A DNA stretch of 33,325 nt from Chloroflexaceae bacterium (GCA_028282325.1 JANQID010000069.1:1-33325); one strand, 5' to 3'. Numbered from the stretch's first letter, positions 22,913 to 32,268 are shown. Program-made: numbers and translations. The notes: generated from the letters alone by a model not told the origin.

Positions 22913-25900
22913 ATGTTGGCAAATGCACGGCGCTCTGCGCCGATTTTTTCATCTATTGCGGCAGGTGCGTTAAGGCGGTTCCCCCCGATGGCCCTCCTGC
23001 CGGGCATATTGTTCGGCGTGATCCTGGCTGTGCTCCCGTTGGCGGCCGACGCTCAACATACGATGTCTGCACAATTGCAAGCCATTCAGCCGCTGGAACT
23101 GGCCTGGACATCGGACGTGGAAGCGCCGGTTCTGGCGGTCGCCTGGGGCGATTATGACGGCGATGGCGATCCCGATCTGGCGCTGGGCGGCGTAACAACC
23201 GCCGATTTCGGTGGCATCGTCATCTATCGCAACGACAACGGCCAGCTTGCCGACGCGCCGACCTGGACGGCGGCGGAAACCAGCGGGCAGATCACCAGCC
23301 TGGCCTGGAGCGACTATGACAACGACGGAGATCAGGATCTGGTCGCCGGCATGTTTGACGCGCCCAATCGCCTCTATCGCAACGATCGCAACAATGGCGG
23401 AACATTGCCTACAACCGCGACCTGGCTTTCCTCAGAGGCCGATCGGACCAACAGCGTCGCCTGGGCCGACTACGATGGCGACGGCGACGAGGACCTCGCA
23501 GTGGGCAACGGCTACAAAGACTTTCCCGAACCCAATCGCCTCTATCACAATGATGGCGGAACGTTGACCGCCGTCGCCGTCTGGTCCGCGTCGGTGGAAG
23601 ACGAGACCAACGCGCTGGCCTGGGCCGATTACGATAGCGACGGCGACCCCGATCTCGCCGCCGGGAACAACAATTTCAACGTGTTGTACCGCAATGACGG
23701 CGAAGACAATTTCACGGTGACCAGCGATTGGCCGACGATGGAGGACAATTTTACGTTTAGCCTGGACTGGGGCGACTTCGATAGCGATGGCGATCCCGAC
23801 CTGGCGCTCGGCAACGATGGCCTCAATGCGTTGTATGTCAACGACGCGGCGATTTTGGAGCAGTCGTCGCCGCTGGGCGCCTGGCCGTCGAACGACAAAG
23901 ATTTCACGACCGGCATCGTCTGGGTCGATTACGATAACGATGGCGACCTCGATGTGTTCGAGGGCAACTTCGACGCGCCCAGCCGCCTCTATCGCAACGA
24001 CGACGGCGGCTCGTTCGTGCTGGCCTGGAGTACGCCGGAGAGCTACGATGCGGCGGGCGTTGATTGGGCCGACTACGATGGCGATGGCGATCTCGATCTG
24101 GCGCTGGCGAACAGCGACCAGGAGAGCGTCGTCTATGTCAATACGTCGGTGAGCCAGCGCAGCGCAATTTCGGTGACGCTCAACGAACAGCCGATCCAGG
24201 GGGCGATGTTGTTCCGCAAACGCGCCGGCGGCGAGGCGTTCGATCCCTACACCGACGCGGATGGCCGCGTCATTCGCAGCGATGCGTCCGGTCAGTTGCC
24301 CAACAACGGCTCGATCGCGGCGGGCGATGTGCTGGTGGCAATGTATCCGGAGGCCGAGACGAAATCCTACACGGGTACGAACGTGCCGCAGGCCATTCGG
24401 GCCGACAGAGAAACGGTAGTGACTTCGACGCTGACCGTCGCCGATCAAGGCTTTGTGCGCGATGTGAATGTCGTCAACCTGAACGGACAGCACACCTGGT
24501 TCAGCGATCTTAGCTTTGCGTTGATCAGCCCCGCAAACACGCGCATCCAGATTATGGCGTCATCGTGCGCCGATGAGGATAACTTCGACCTCAGCCTCGA
24601 CGACGACGCCCCCGACGCCTGGCCTTGCCCGCCGACCGGCGGCGGAACCTACAAGCCGACCAGTCCGTTGAGCGCGTTCAACAACGAGCCAAGCGCCGGG
24701 ACGTGGACGCTGGTGATCACCGATTCGTATGCGCTCGACGGCGGCAGCCTGGACGGCTGGGGGTTGCAGATCGCCATCGCCGATTCTTCCGCCCCGCTCT
24801 ACTATACCAACGCCCGGCCCATCGCGACCGGCGTCGAGGCCACGACCGTCGCTAACCTGAACGATCCGATCAACATTGAGGCCGATCAGCCGTTGCTGAT
24901 CTTCGATCTCGATGTCTCGCTGGAATGGGATGCTCGCAACAACGCGAGCTATATGGATCAGTTGCGCTTTGATCTTGAGCGTACGTCCGAACTGCTCTAC
25001 GATTTCAGCGACGGCCAGGCGGCCCTGGGCACGATCAATATCTATCACAACCAGGAGCGCTGGCAAGCAGCCGACGTGCGGCTCTTCGCAACCAACCGCC
25101 TGCGCCCCAATGCCTCGAAAGGCGGGATCGTCACCAGCCCGCTAGACGATCCGCAGCGCGAAAACCTGAGCTACGTTCCGGGCGAGGTGCGCATCGGATC
25201 GGTGTGGAATCGTTTCGGCGACGCTACCGGCGCGCAAGGCGAGGATTGGCCCCGCTCGCTGGCCCACGAGCTGAGCCACTATCTGTTGTTCCTCGAAGAC
25301 AACTACATCGGCCTGAAAGACGGGCAGTTGATCGGCCTTCCGGAAACGGCGGGCGGGCAGCCCTGCCCCGGTGCGATGACCGATCCCTATCTCGATAGTT
25401 ACACCGAGTATCACCCGCCGGCCGGCTGGCTGCCCAATTGCGCGCTGACTCTGTCGAATGTTGCGGCGGGGCGTTCCGACTGGGAGACGATCAGGTTGTT
25501 CTATCCGCAACTGAATGCACCAACGACCTTCAATGCCAATCCGGGGCCGTCGTTTTTGCCACTGCCGGTGACGTCGATTGTCGAGCATCAGCCGACCCGG
25601 CCCCCGCAAACCCTCGAAGCGCCGGTGATCAACCTGGTCAGCTCCGACGGCGGGCGCGTGGTTCCCGGCGCGAGCGCGCGGGCGTTTCTGTTCCAGGGTG
25701 ATCGCCTGATCGACGAGGGCCACCCCGTGCTCGATCAGGTCGAGGCGCGCGGCGCGCGCCCCGGCGACCGGCTCTGCGTCTTCGAGCTGGACCGCCGCCG
25801 CCTGGGGTGCATCGACCAGATGAGCGAGCAGACCACCGAGTTGACGCTGGCGGCGGCGCCGGCCTGGCGGCCCGACGTGCGCATCGATCCTCAGACGTTG

Positions 25901-27235
25901 ACGTCGTTCGTGGCGACGGTCGCGGTTGACGGAACGGGAATGCCGCCGAGCCGGCTCTTCGCGCGTTTCTACCCGATCGGCGGTGCGGCTTCGGCGGTAA
26001 CGCCGCTCACCCGTCAGGGCGATGTCTATCGGGGGGCGCTTACAACCACGCAGAATATCGAAGAGGGTCATCTGCACGTCTGGGTTGATGAACCGGTGCC
26101 GCGTCGCGAAATCGTCACCGACTACACGCAGATTAGCCCGTATCGGGAGACCGATGCCGCGCAGACACTGGCCGCCGCGCCCGGCGATCCCGCCATTACG
26201 CAGTTCTGCCGTCCGCCGCGCGTTTGCCGCCGTTCTGCTCCGACGGCTTCGACCGACGGGCAAGCGTTGATCTACGGCGACACGCTGGTTACGAGCGAAG
26301 AGTTCTTCTACGCCTTGCAGAGCGCGACGGCGCTGCCGCCCGCGCCGGCCTGGACGACGCCGGTCGGCAAGGGCTACTGGCTGACCACGTCGGGCGAGAG
26401 CAACGCGCTGGATACTGCGTCGATCAATATCAGCTATCTGGAGCGCGAAATCCCCGCCGGAACCGAGGGAGGCATCGCGATCTACTATCGAGGCGCGGAT
26501 CAGCGCTGGCAGCGGCTGGAGACGACGAGGTTCGATCCGACGCGCAACGAAGTGACGGCGAAGCTGGCGGGCAAGGGATTGTATGTCGCGTTGACCAGCG
26601 TGGATGTGCGGGCGGGCTGGAACCTGTTCTCGTACCCGTGGCAGGAGCGCGCGCCGGTCGCCGATGGGCTGGCGTTGCTCAACGCCGACGCGGACGATTA
26701 CACCACGATCTACGGTTATGACGCCGACCGCGACGCCTGGCAGCTCTACGATGCGGGCGCCGCCGCCGATCCCTTCTGGTCGCGCTATGTGAATACCCTG
26801 GCGGAGTTGCGCTACGGCGAGGGGTATTGGATCAGTGTGGTCAATCCCAATCCGGGCGTCTCAACCGCAGCCCGCGCGAACCGGTCCCAGGCCGCACCGA
26901 CTTCCGGCACGCCTGCGCCGCCCGCGACCTACTACAGCTTGCTGCTGCCGTCGCCGGGGTTCGTGCCCGCGGCGGGCCAGACCCTCGCGGCGTGGGTGGA
27001 CGACCGCCAGTGCGCCGTTACGACGACGCAAAGCGACGGCAATCGGGTCTTTTTCGTGGTCAATGTGCCCGCCGACGATGGGGCAGCCTATGCCGGGTGC
27101 GGTGCGCCGGGGCGCAAGGTCTTTTTCCTGCTCGACGGCGCGCGGCTGCCGTTCGACTCCGTCTGGTCGAACGTGGGGCCACAGGCCTTCATCGGCCAGC
27201 AGATCTACCTGCCGATCGTCAAAGCCGATAGTTAG
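22913..27235 (+). CDS. Secreted multidomain protein: FG-GAP propeller, proprotein-convertase P domain, HExxH metalloprotease
   Basis: 1440 residues. The start at 22913 has GGGGGAAGAGG just upstream. The signal peptide has a long n-region and a hydrophobic core at about 26-44 (LLPGILFGVILAVLPL, cleavage near ADA-QHT). Residues 72-400 hold seven FG-GAP/VCBS repeats with calcium loops such as WGDYDGDGDPDLALG, enough for one seven-bladed propeller. A P domain spans about 505-625 (WFSDLSFALISPANTRIQI … SAGTWTLVITD). LAHELSHYLLFLEDNY (His785, Glu786, His789) is a zinc metalloprotease motif. Acidic residues six or seven positions further resemble the HExxHxxxGxxDE of CLCA-type proteases. The C-terminus carries Ig-like regions and ends IYLPIVKADS, a motif frequent in Chloroflexota exported proteins. 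It lies 69 bp after the STAND gene on the same strand. Its target is unknown. Confidence 0.85.
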   Translation: MLANARRSAPIFSSIAAGALRRFPPMALLPGILFGVILAVLPLAADAQHTMSAQLQAIQPLELAWTSDVEAPVLAVAWGDYDGDGDPDLALGGVTTADFGGIVIYRNDNGQLADAPTWTAAETSGQITSLAWSDYDNDGDQDLVAGMFDAPNRLYRNDRNNGGTLPTTATWLSSEADRTNSVAWADYDGDGDEDLAVGNGYKDFPEPNRLYHNDGGTLTAVAVWSASVEDETNALAWADYDSDGDPDLAAGNNNFNVLYRNDGEDNFTVTSDWPTMEDNFTFSLDWGDFDSDGDPDLALGNDGLNALYVNDAAILEQSSPLGAWPSNDKDFTTGIVWVDYDNDGDLDVFEGNFDAPSRLYRNDDGGSFVLAWSTPESYDAAGVDWADYDGDGDLDLALANSDQESVVYVNTSVSQRSAISVTLNEQPIQGAMLFRKRAGGEAFDPYTDADGRVIRSDASGQLPNNGSIAAGDVLVAMYPEAETKSYTGTNVPQAIRADRETVVTSTLTVADQGFVRDVNVVNLNGQHTWFSDLSFALISPANTRIQIMASSCADEDNFDLSLDDDAPDAWPCPPTGGGTYKPTSPLSAFNNEPSAGTWTLVITDSYALDGGSLDGWGLQIAIADSSAPLYYTNARPIATGVEATTVANLNDPINIEADQPLLIFDLDVSLEWDARNNASYMDQLRFDLERTSELLYDFSDGQAALGTINIYHNQERWQAADVRLFATNRLRPNASKGGIVTSPLDDPQRENLSYVPGEVRIGSVWNRFGDATGAQGEDWPRSLAHELSHYLLFLEDNYIGLKDGQLIGLPETAGGQPCPGAMTDPYLDSYTEYHPPAGWLPNCALTLSNVAAGRSDWETIRLFYPQLNAPTTFNANPGPSFLPLPVTSIVEHQPTRPPQTLEAPVINLVSSDGGRVVPGASARAFLFQGDRLIDEGHPVLDQVEARGARPGDRLCVFELDRRRLGCIDQMSEQTTELTLAAAPAWRPDVRIDPQTLTSFVATVAVDGTGMPPSRLFARFYPIGGAASAVTPLTRQGDVYRGALTTTQNIEEGHLHVWVDEPVPRREIVTDYTQISPYRETDAAQTLAAAPGDPAITQFCRPPRVCRRSAPTASTDGQALIYGDTLVTSEEFFYALQSATALPPAPAWTTPVGKGYWLTTSGESNALDTASINISYLEREIPAGTEGGIAIYYRGADQRWQRLETTRFDPTRNEVTAKLAGKGLYVALTSVDVRAGWNLFSYPWQERAPVADGLALLNADADDYTTIYGYDADRDAWQLYDAGAAADPFWSRYVNTLAELRYGEGYWISVVNPNPGVSTAARANRSQAAPTSGTPAPPATYYSLLLPSPGFVPAAGQTLAAWVDDRQCAVTTTQSDGNRVFFVVNVPADDGAAYAGCGAPGRKVFFLLDGARLPFDSVWSNVGPQAFIGQQIYLPIVKADS

Positions 27236-27641
27236 CATTAGAGATTTTAGATTGCCGATAGACGAAATATCGACCCTCACCCCCGGTCCCTTTTGGGATA
27301 CCGCTGGTTTATTCGTGATGAGCGGGCTCGAGGTTGACGCTCCTGCTACGATGGAACATATCGGCTTGATGTGATTGACCGCAGGAGGTGCGCGATGACC
27401 TGTGACCATACCCGCTGGTACGTGATCCCCGACGCGACGGTCTGGCGCTCTGGAGTTTTGGGATCGCCCATACTCGCACCTGTGGCCGCCTGATGGTCGC
27501 GACGTTTCTGGCCCTCCTGTTGGGGCAGAAGATCGTTTTCATTTGCTCCAGAACCTTGCCGACACGCTCCTCTACGGGCGGCGACCGGCGTAACCGAACC
27601 TAACGTGCAATCATCACCTATGGCGGCGCCTGCGGTACCAG
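27236..27641. other. Degenerate stretch between the secreted protein and the ISL3 remnant
   Basis: No functional gene. An ATG at 27394 with GGAGG upstream opens a 32-codon frame (MTCDHTRWYVIPDATVW…) that is not recognised. Further short frames in this block are probably the decayed N-terminal part of the transposase that follows. Confidence 0.35.
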
Positions 27642-28330
27642 CAGACCAGCGGCGGGAGGCGCCACATTCGCATCGTCTGCATGGACATGTGGGAGGCTTA
27701 TGTGACCGCCACGGAGGATGTCTTGCCCCACGCGGCCAGCGTGATGGATCGGTTCCATGTCGCCCAGTACACCGCGACAATGTGGACGCCTTCCGCAAGC
27801 AGGAACTCAAACGGTTGCGGAAGCCCCTGGCGAAGGAGGATGCCGAGCACCTCAAACGCACGCTCTGGCCCTTTCGTAAGCGGAGCACCGACCGCGAACC
27901 CGATGAGCAGGACCGCTTGGATCGCCTCTGAGCCGCTAGCTCTGATCTGGAAACGGCCTACGACCTGCGCGCGGAACTGACCGAGATTTTCGATACGACT
28001 ACAAAACGATGCTACCCATGCCGCATGTCACCCTGAACGGCGCCGCCAGCAGCGTGAAGGGTCTGGGCGTTGGGATGAATCTGAGATTCTTCGCTGCGCT
28101 CAGAATGACACCATGCGGTGTCTCCATTATTGTTTGGTCGACCCGCTCCAAAACGGCGGGCATCCGGCCGATCACCGCGTGGCGGCCGGCAGTGGTCAAG
28201 AGCGGCCTGACTGGCTTTGCGCCGTTCCTGAAGCTCCTCGATACCTGGCTGGATCGCATCGCCAACTCTTTTCGCCATCACCAGAGCAGCGGCTTCGTTG
28301 AGGGTCTCAACAACTCTCGCCGGAAAGCAG
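27642..28330 (+). pseudogene. Broken ISL3-family transposase
   Basis: Four fragments of one DDE transposase lie in order. IRIVCMDMWEAYVTATEDVL and VMDRFHVAQ (first two catalytic Asp regions) end at a frameshift near 27770. NVDAFRKQELKRLRKPLAK to DEQDRLDRL ends in a stop at 27929-27931. SSDLETAYDLRAELTEIFDT follows in another frame. After a small insertion come GIRPITAWRPAVVKSGLTGF, LLDTWLDRIANSFRHH and SGFVEGLNN, which carries the catalytic Glu. The order and motifs are those of ISL3 (IS204/IS1001 type) transposases. Frameshifts, stops and an insertion leave no functional product. Confidence 0.8.
28015..28140. repeat. About 125-bp insertion inside the ISL3 pseudogene, REP-like
   Basis: Transposase homology stops at TEIFDT and resumes at KTAGIRPITAW. 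The extra DNA between them includes the hyphenated palindrome ATTCT-TCGCTGCGCTC-AGAAT (about 28087-28107). I recall this word as a common dispersed intergenic repeat of bacterial genomes. It occurs once in this window. The exact edges cannot be set without an intact copy of the element. Confidence 0.45.
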
Positions 28331-28532
28331 CTTTGCGTCCAAGGAACGCACGAACCGACATTCGCCTTTTATCTTTTGCCTTGCCAAGGCTGATCTCGTC
28401 TGCTATGATACACATGATCTGATCATCACCCGCTATGTCCACAACCATCACCGTCGAGATAAGCCCCCGCAGCGCCGATCTGCGATCTACTTCGAGGCTT
28501 AGGCGGAGTAAACTATCCCGGCAGGCACGCGT
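28331..28532. other. Upstream region of the BTAD regulator
   Basis: Two hundred bases between the pseudogene end and ATG 28533. There is no gene and no strong promoter match. The three-fold 11-bp repeat seen before 31875 is not present here, so autoregulation through that site is not supported. Confidence 0.35.
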
Positions 28533-31500
28533 ATGATAGAGCGTTCGCGAGCAGCGCTTAAGATTTCCCTTATAGGTTCGCCTGAGGTCAGATGGGACGA
28601 ATCCCATCTACCAATCTCCCGTCGCCAGACCCGATCGCTGTTGTATCGGCTCGCAACCCGGCTCGTCCCCGTACCACGTGCACAGCTCTGCTACCTGTTC
28701 TGGCCCGACCTGCCCGAAGCAAATGCGCGGCGTAACCTGACCCACGTTTTAACCCTCGTCCGCCGCGGGTTGCCCCAACCGCACCTCCTGGTTGCCGATG
28801 ATCAGACGGTCGCCCTCGAACCAGGGGCGGTTTGGTCGGATACCGAAGCCTTCGTGCAGCTCATCCAAACCGGCGACGCCCGGCAACGCCCGGCAGCGTT
28901 GAGGAAAGCGCTCGATCTCTGTCGCGGCCCGTTCCTCGAGGGTTTCGCGCTACCCAACTGCCCAGAGTTCGAGAACTGGCTCGACCAGGAACGCGCCGTC
29001 TGGGAACGGCGGGTCGATGACGCACTGGCAGCAATCGTCGAATCCCAAACCGCCGCCCGCGACTATCCCGGAGCCATTGCGGCGACTCGCCATGCTCTCG
29101 AACGCAATCCACTGGCCGAAGAAATGCACCGGCGCCTGATCACGCTCTACGCCGCCATTGGGAACCGCAGCGCAGCCCTGCGCCAATTCGAGGACTGCTG
29201 CGCCGTGCTCAAACAAGAACTCGGCGTCGCACCGTTGCTGGAGACCCAAGCTATATATGACGCTGTGCGTGAGGGCCGCTCGCCGCTCCCGGCTGTGCCG
29301 GAAGAAAATGTGCCAGCTACGATCCAGACCTCCGAGCCGACACCCGGCCCACACCCGGCACCGACCGAGCACGCACAAGCAAAAACATTCACCGGCACAA
29401 TCCCCATTCTACCGAGCCCGCTGATTGGCCGTGCTGCACTTATCGCCGATCTCGTCGCATTCCTGGGAAAGCCCGAGACACGCCTGATCACCCTGGTCGG
29501 GCCGGGCGGCACCGGCAAGACGCGCATGGCCCTCGCAGCGGCTGACGCCCTTGAAACCAAGTTCACCGATGGGGCTGTCTTTGTCCCACTCGCGCCACTC
29601 CGCGACTCGGCACTTGTCCCGCAGGCAATCGCCGATGCGCTGGGGCTCGGCGAACGTGACGACCAGACTCCACTGGAGCGGATCCAAGCAAGCCTACGCC
29701 AGCGGGAATTGCTACTTGTGCTCGATAATTTCGAGCATATCATCGATGCGGCCCCGATCGTCGCCATCCTGCTCCGTGGCACACTCCGGCTCAAGATCCT
29801 CGTTACAAGCCGTACATTGCTGAAGGTAAGCGGCGAGCAGGCCTACAGCGTCCCGCCACTGGCCTTACCCGACCCGATTCACATTCCCCCGCCAGATGAA
29901 TTGGCCAAGGTCGGGGCGGTGGCGCTGTTCCTCGCCCGTGTGTGCGAACGCGTGCCCGGCTTCGCGTTGAATGAGACCAACGCTGCGGATATTGCCGCGA
30001 TCTGCACCCGGCTCGACGGGTTGCCGCTGGCGATCGAACTGGCGGCAGCCCGGGCGGCACTGCTCTCGCCACGCATGCTCCTGGCCCGCCTCGATCAGCG
30101 CCTGCAACTGCTGACGATTGGAGCACGCGACCTGCCCGAGCGCCAGCGCACGTTGCGGGCCACGATCGACTGGAGCTTTGCTCTGCTCGACCCGGGCGAG
30201 CAGTTGCTCTTCGGGCGGCTGGCCGTCTTTGCCCGAGGGTGGACTCTCGCTGCGGCCGAAGCGGTCGTGGAGGCGGTCGGGCCGCTCGCGATCAGCGTTC
30301 TTGATGGATTGCAGGCACTGGTCGACAAACACCTGGTGCTGTACGCTCCTGGAAGCGATGGCGAACCACGTTTCAGCATGCTCGAGACCTTTCGGGAGTA
30401 TGCGCTGGAACGCCTGCATGAGCGCGGCGAGTTGGCGCCGGCCCAGGCCGCTCATGCCGAATTCTTCTGCAACCTGGTCAAGCAGGCAGAACCGCTCCTG
30501 CACGGCCCACAGCAGATCGAGTGGTTCGAGCGGCTGGAGGAAGAACATCCCAACCTGCGTGCCACCCTGACCTGGCTCCTCGGCGCCAGTGATCCAAGCC
30601 ATGCCCTGCGAATGGCTCTCGGCCTGCACCATTTCTGGCAAGTTCGCAGCCATATCGGCGAGGGACTGGGCTGGCTCAACCAGGCTATGGAGATGGCATC
30701 GGGGCAATCCAATCCGGAACACAACCTTCAATCTGATCCGATCCTCATCGCCGAGGGCCGTCTGTACACAGCCCAATTCAAGATCATGCGCGGAGAACTG
30801 TCTGCGGCCGAGGCTCAGCTGACCGAACTGACCGCCGAACTGCGCACCCGGGTGGCTGCTCCAAACGCAACAGACACCGAGCACAGGATCCTTGTTCGAA
30901 CCCTCGAGCGGCTGCTGCAAAGCCAGGGTATGCAAAACCACGCCATTCAGGAGTCTGACATCGACCAATTGCTCAAACTCGCCGAGGCATTGAACGATCA
31001 GCGCATCTTCGGCGAGACCGCGTTTCATCAAGGCAGAGGGATGCTTTATGGCCTGGGCCGCACCGATCTGGCCCGTCCAATGGTAACCAGGGCCGCGGCA
31101 ATCTTCCGGCAGCTCGGCGATTTCTGGCCATTGGCACTGGTCACAGCCGACCTGGGTATACTGGCGATGCTTGACGGTGATCTTGAAGAGGCCCGGCGCA
31201 GATTCAACGATTCCTATGCGAGCACTGTGGCTCTGCGCGACCGATACCACGAAGCCGAGGTATTAAACAATCTGGGCGAGGTCGCACGCATGGCCGGTGA
31301 GGATCTGACGGCGGAGACCCACTACGAGGCAGCACTACAATTGTACCGCCGTCTTGGAACCCGGGCCGAGGCGCCACGACCAGAACACAACCTGGGCTAC
31401 CTGGCCCTCCATCGCGGCGATAACGACCTGGCTCGCTCGCGTTTCCGCGCCAGCCTGGCCGGCTTCGAAGCGGTCGGCCAACCGCGCGGCCAGATCGAGG

Positions 31501-31757
31501 CCATTGCCGGGCTGGCCGCCGTCGCTGCAGCACACACCACCCCGGCACATGCCCGGCTGGCCGCGCGGCTCTGGGGCGCTGCGGATACCCATCACGCCCT
31601 GAACGGCAACACCCCCTGGCCAGTCGATCAAGCCGAACGAGTGCGCTACGAAGGTCTAGCCCGCGACACCCTCGGCTCGCCCGCCTTTGACATCACCTAC
31701 AACGACGGCACCCACTTGACCCTCGCCGATGCAATCGCCGAAGCACTCAGCGTGTAG
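28533..31757 (+). CDS. Large transcriptional regulator: winged helix plus BTAD, NB-ARC-type STAND ATPase, TPR repeats (SARP/AfsR-like)
   Basis: 1074 residues. The N-terminal winged helix (LKISLIGSPEVRW … SRRQTRSLLYRLA … ARRNLTHVLTLVRR) is of OmpR/SARP type. The BTAD helices follow (about 95-245: GPFLEGFALPNCPEFENW to LRQFEDCCAVLKQELGV). The STAND ATPase has Walker A VGPGGTGKT (Lys329), Walker B LLLVLDNFEHI (Asp398), LVTSR, and DGLPLAIELAAAR. From about 640 to the end is a TPR superhelix. There is no LuxR-type C-terminal domain. ATP- and ligand-dependent oligomerisation should let it bind tandem DNA repeats and recruit RNA polymerase. The adjacent downstream promoter carries just such repeats. 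The ATG at 28533 has only a weak ribosome binding site. Confidence 0.92.
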   Translation: MIERSRAALKISLIGSPEVRWDESHLPISRRQTRSLLYRLATRLVPVPRAQLCYLFWPDLPEANARRNLTHVLTLVRRGLPQPHLLVADDQTVALEPGAVWSDTEAFVQLIQTGDARQRPAALRKALDLCRGPFLEGFALPNCPEFENWLDQERAVWERRVDDALAAIVESQTAARDYPGAIAATRHALERNPLAEEMHRRLITLYAAIGNRSAALRQFEDCCAVLKQELGVAPLLETQAIYDAVREGRSPLPAVPEENVPATIQTSEPTPGPHPAPTEHAQAKTFTGTIPILPSPLIGRAALIADLVAFLGKPETRLITLVGPGGTGKTRMALAAADALETKFTDGAVFVPLAPLRDSALVPQAIADALGLGERDDQTPLERIQASLRQRELLLVLDNFEHIIDAAPIVAILLRGTLRLKILVTSRTLLKVSGEQAYSVPPLALPDPIHIPPPDELAKVGAVALFLARVCERVPGFALNETNAADIAAICTRLDGLPLAIELAAARAALLSPRMLLARLDQRLQLLTIGARDLPERQRTLRATIDWSFALLDPGEQLLFGRLAVFARGWTLAAAEAVVEAVGPLAISVLDGLQALVDKHLVLYAPGSDGEPRFSMLETFREYALERLHERGELAPAQAAHAEFFCNLVKQAEPLLHGPQQIEWFERLEEEHPNLRATLTWLLGASDPSHALRMALGLHHFWQVRSHIGEGLGWLNQAMEMASGQSNPEHNLQSDPILIAEGRLYTAQFKIMRGELSAAEAQLTELTAELRTRVAAPNATDTEHRILVRTLERLLQSQGMQNHAIQESDIDQLLKLAEALNDQRIFGETAFHQGRGMLYGLGRTDLARPMVTRAAAIFRQLGDFWPLALVTADLGILAMLDGDLEEARRRFNDSYASTVALRDRYHEAEVLNNLGEVARMAGEDLTAETHYEAALQLYRRLGTRAEAPRPEHNLGYLALHRGDNDLARSRFRASLAGFEAVGQPRGQIEAIAGLAAVAAAHTTPAHARLAARLWGAADTHHALNGNTPWPVDQAERVRYEGLARDTLGSPAFDITYNDGTHLTLADAIAEALSV

Positions 31758-31788
31758 CGTTTGAGCATAAAGTGCAAAGCGCTCACTA

Positions 31789-31833
31789 TGTCGTCACGTT
31801 GTCGCCAGTGTGTCGACGCCCATCTGCTATGCT
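31789..31833 (+). promoter_or_regulatory. SARP-type activator site: three heptamer repeats at 11-bp spacing before an extended -10
   Basis: TGTCGTC (31789), TGTCGCC (31800) and TGTCGAC (31811) are exactly 11 bp apart, one helical turn. TGCTATGCT (31825-31833, extended -10) begins eight bases after the last repeat. No -35 is visible. The repeats occupy its place, as in promoters activated by SARP-family proteins. Transcription should start near 31840, with the GGAGG of the next gene at 31864-31868. Confidence 0.6.
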
Positions 31834-31874
31834 CCAGCCATCGATAAACAAGCACTAGCGGATGGAGGTTCCCC

Positions 31875-32162
31875 ATGATTGTGGTTCGGATAGTCTTTCG
31901 AGCCCGCTACGGCAAGATCAACGAGCTGGTCGAGGAGTTCAAGCGCCAGACCCACGCCGTGCCGAATCCCCCGGTGATCCTGACCGACCTGAGCGGCGCG
32001 ATGAACACGATGGTGATGGAGAGGCGCCACGAGAGCCTGGCCGCCGCCGAACAATTTCGTGCAGAGTTGTTTCGCAGTGAGAGCTTTCAACAGACCGAGG
32101 CACGGAGCAAAGATCTGATCGAAGCTGGCTGGACTGAGTACTACACGATCGAGCAGGGCTAG
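31875..32162 (+). CDS. Small ferredoxin-like (dimeric alpha/beta barrel, ABM/NIPSNAP-like) protein
   Basis: 95 residues, ATG preceded by GGAGG at a 6-nt distance. The pattern is strand MIVVRIVFRARYGKI, helix NELVEEFKRQ, strands with VILTDLSGAMNTMVMERRH, helix ESLAAAEQFRAELF, and the final strand EYYTIEQG. This is the layout of antibiotic-monooxygenase/NIPSNAP-like dimeric barrels. No catalytic residue can be assigned. It is the first gene after the BTAD regulator and sits behind the three-repeat promoter, so it is the likely direct target. The function is unknown. Confidence 0.75.
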   Translation: MIVVRIVFRARYGKINELVEEFKRQTHAVPNPPVILTDLSGAMNTMVMERRHESLAAAEQFRAELFRSESFQQTEARSKDLIEAGWTEYYTIEQG

Positions 32163-32200
32163 TGCGCCTCCAGCGCGGAGGCGGGGATAGGGCACTGGTA

Positions 32201-32239
32201 TTTGTGAGTTGTTTCGGCTTCGTCGAAACAACTCACAAA
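32201..32239. terminator. Perfect 16-bp hairpin between the barrel protein and the first SnoaL-like gene
   Basis: TTTGTGAGTTGTTTCG (32201-32216) is exactly complementary to CGAAACAACTCACAAA (32224-32239) with a 7-nt loop. It ends 30 bp before ATG 32269. No T-run follows, so it is more likely an mRNA stabiliser, a processing site or a protein-binding palindrome than a simple terminator. Confidence 0.6.
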
Positions 32240-32268
32240 CGCAACCCTTTCGGAAAGAAGGAACAGCG

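Noticed and set aside
29865-31250. 461-codon minus-strand open frame
   Set aside because: It is antisense to the NB-ARC and TPR part of the BTAD regulator and encodes no recognisable domain.
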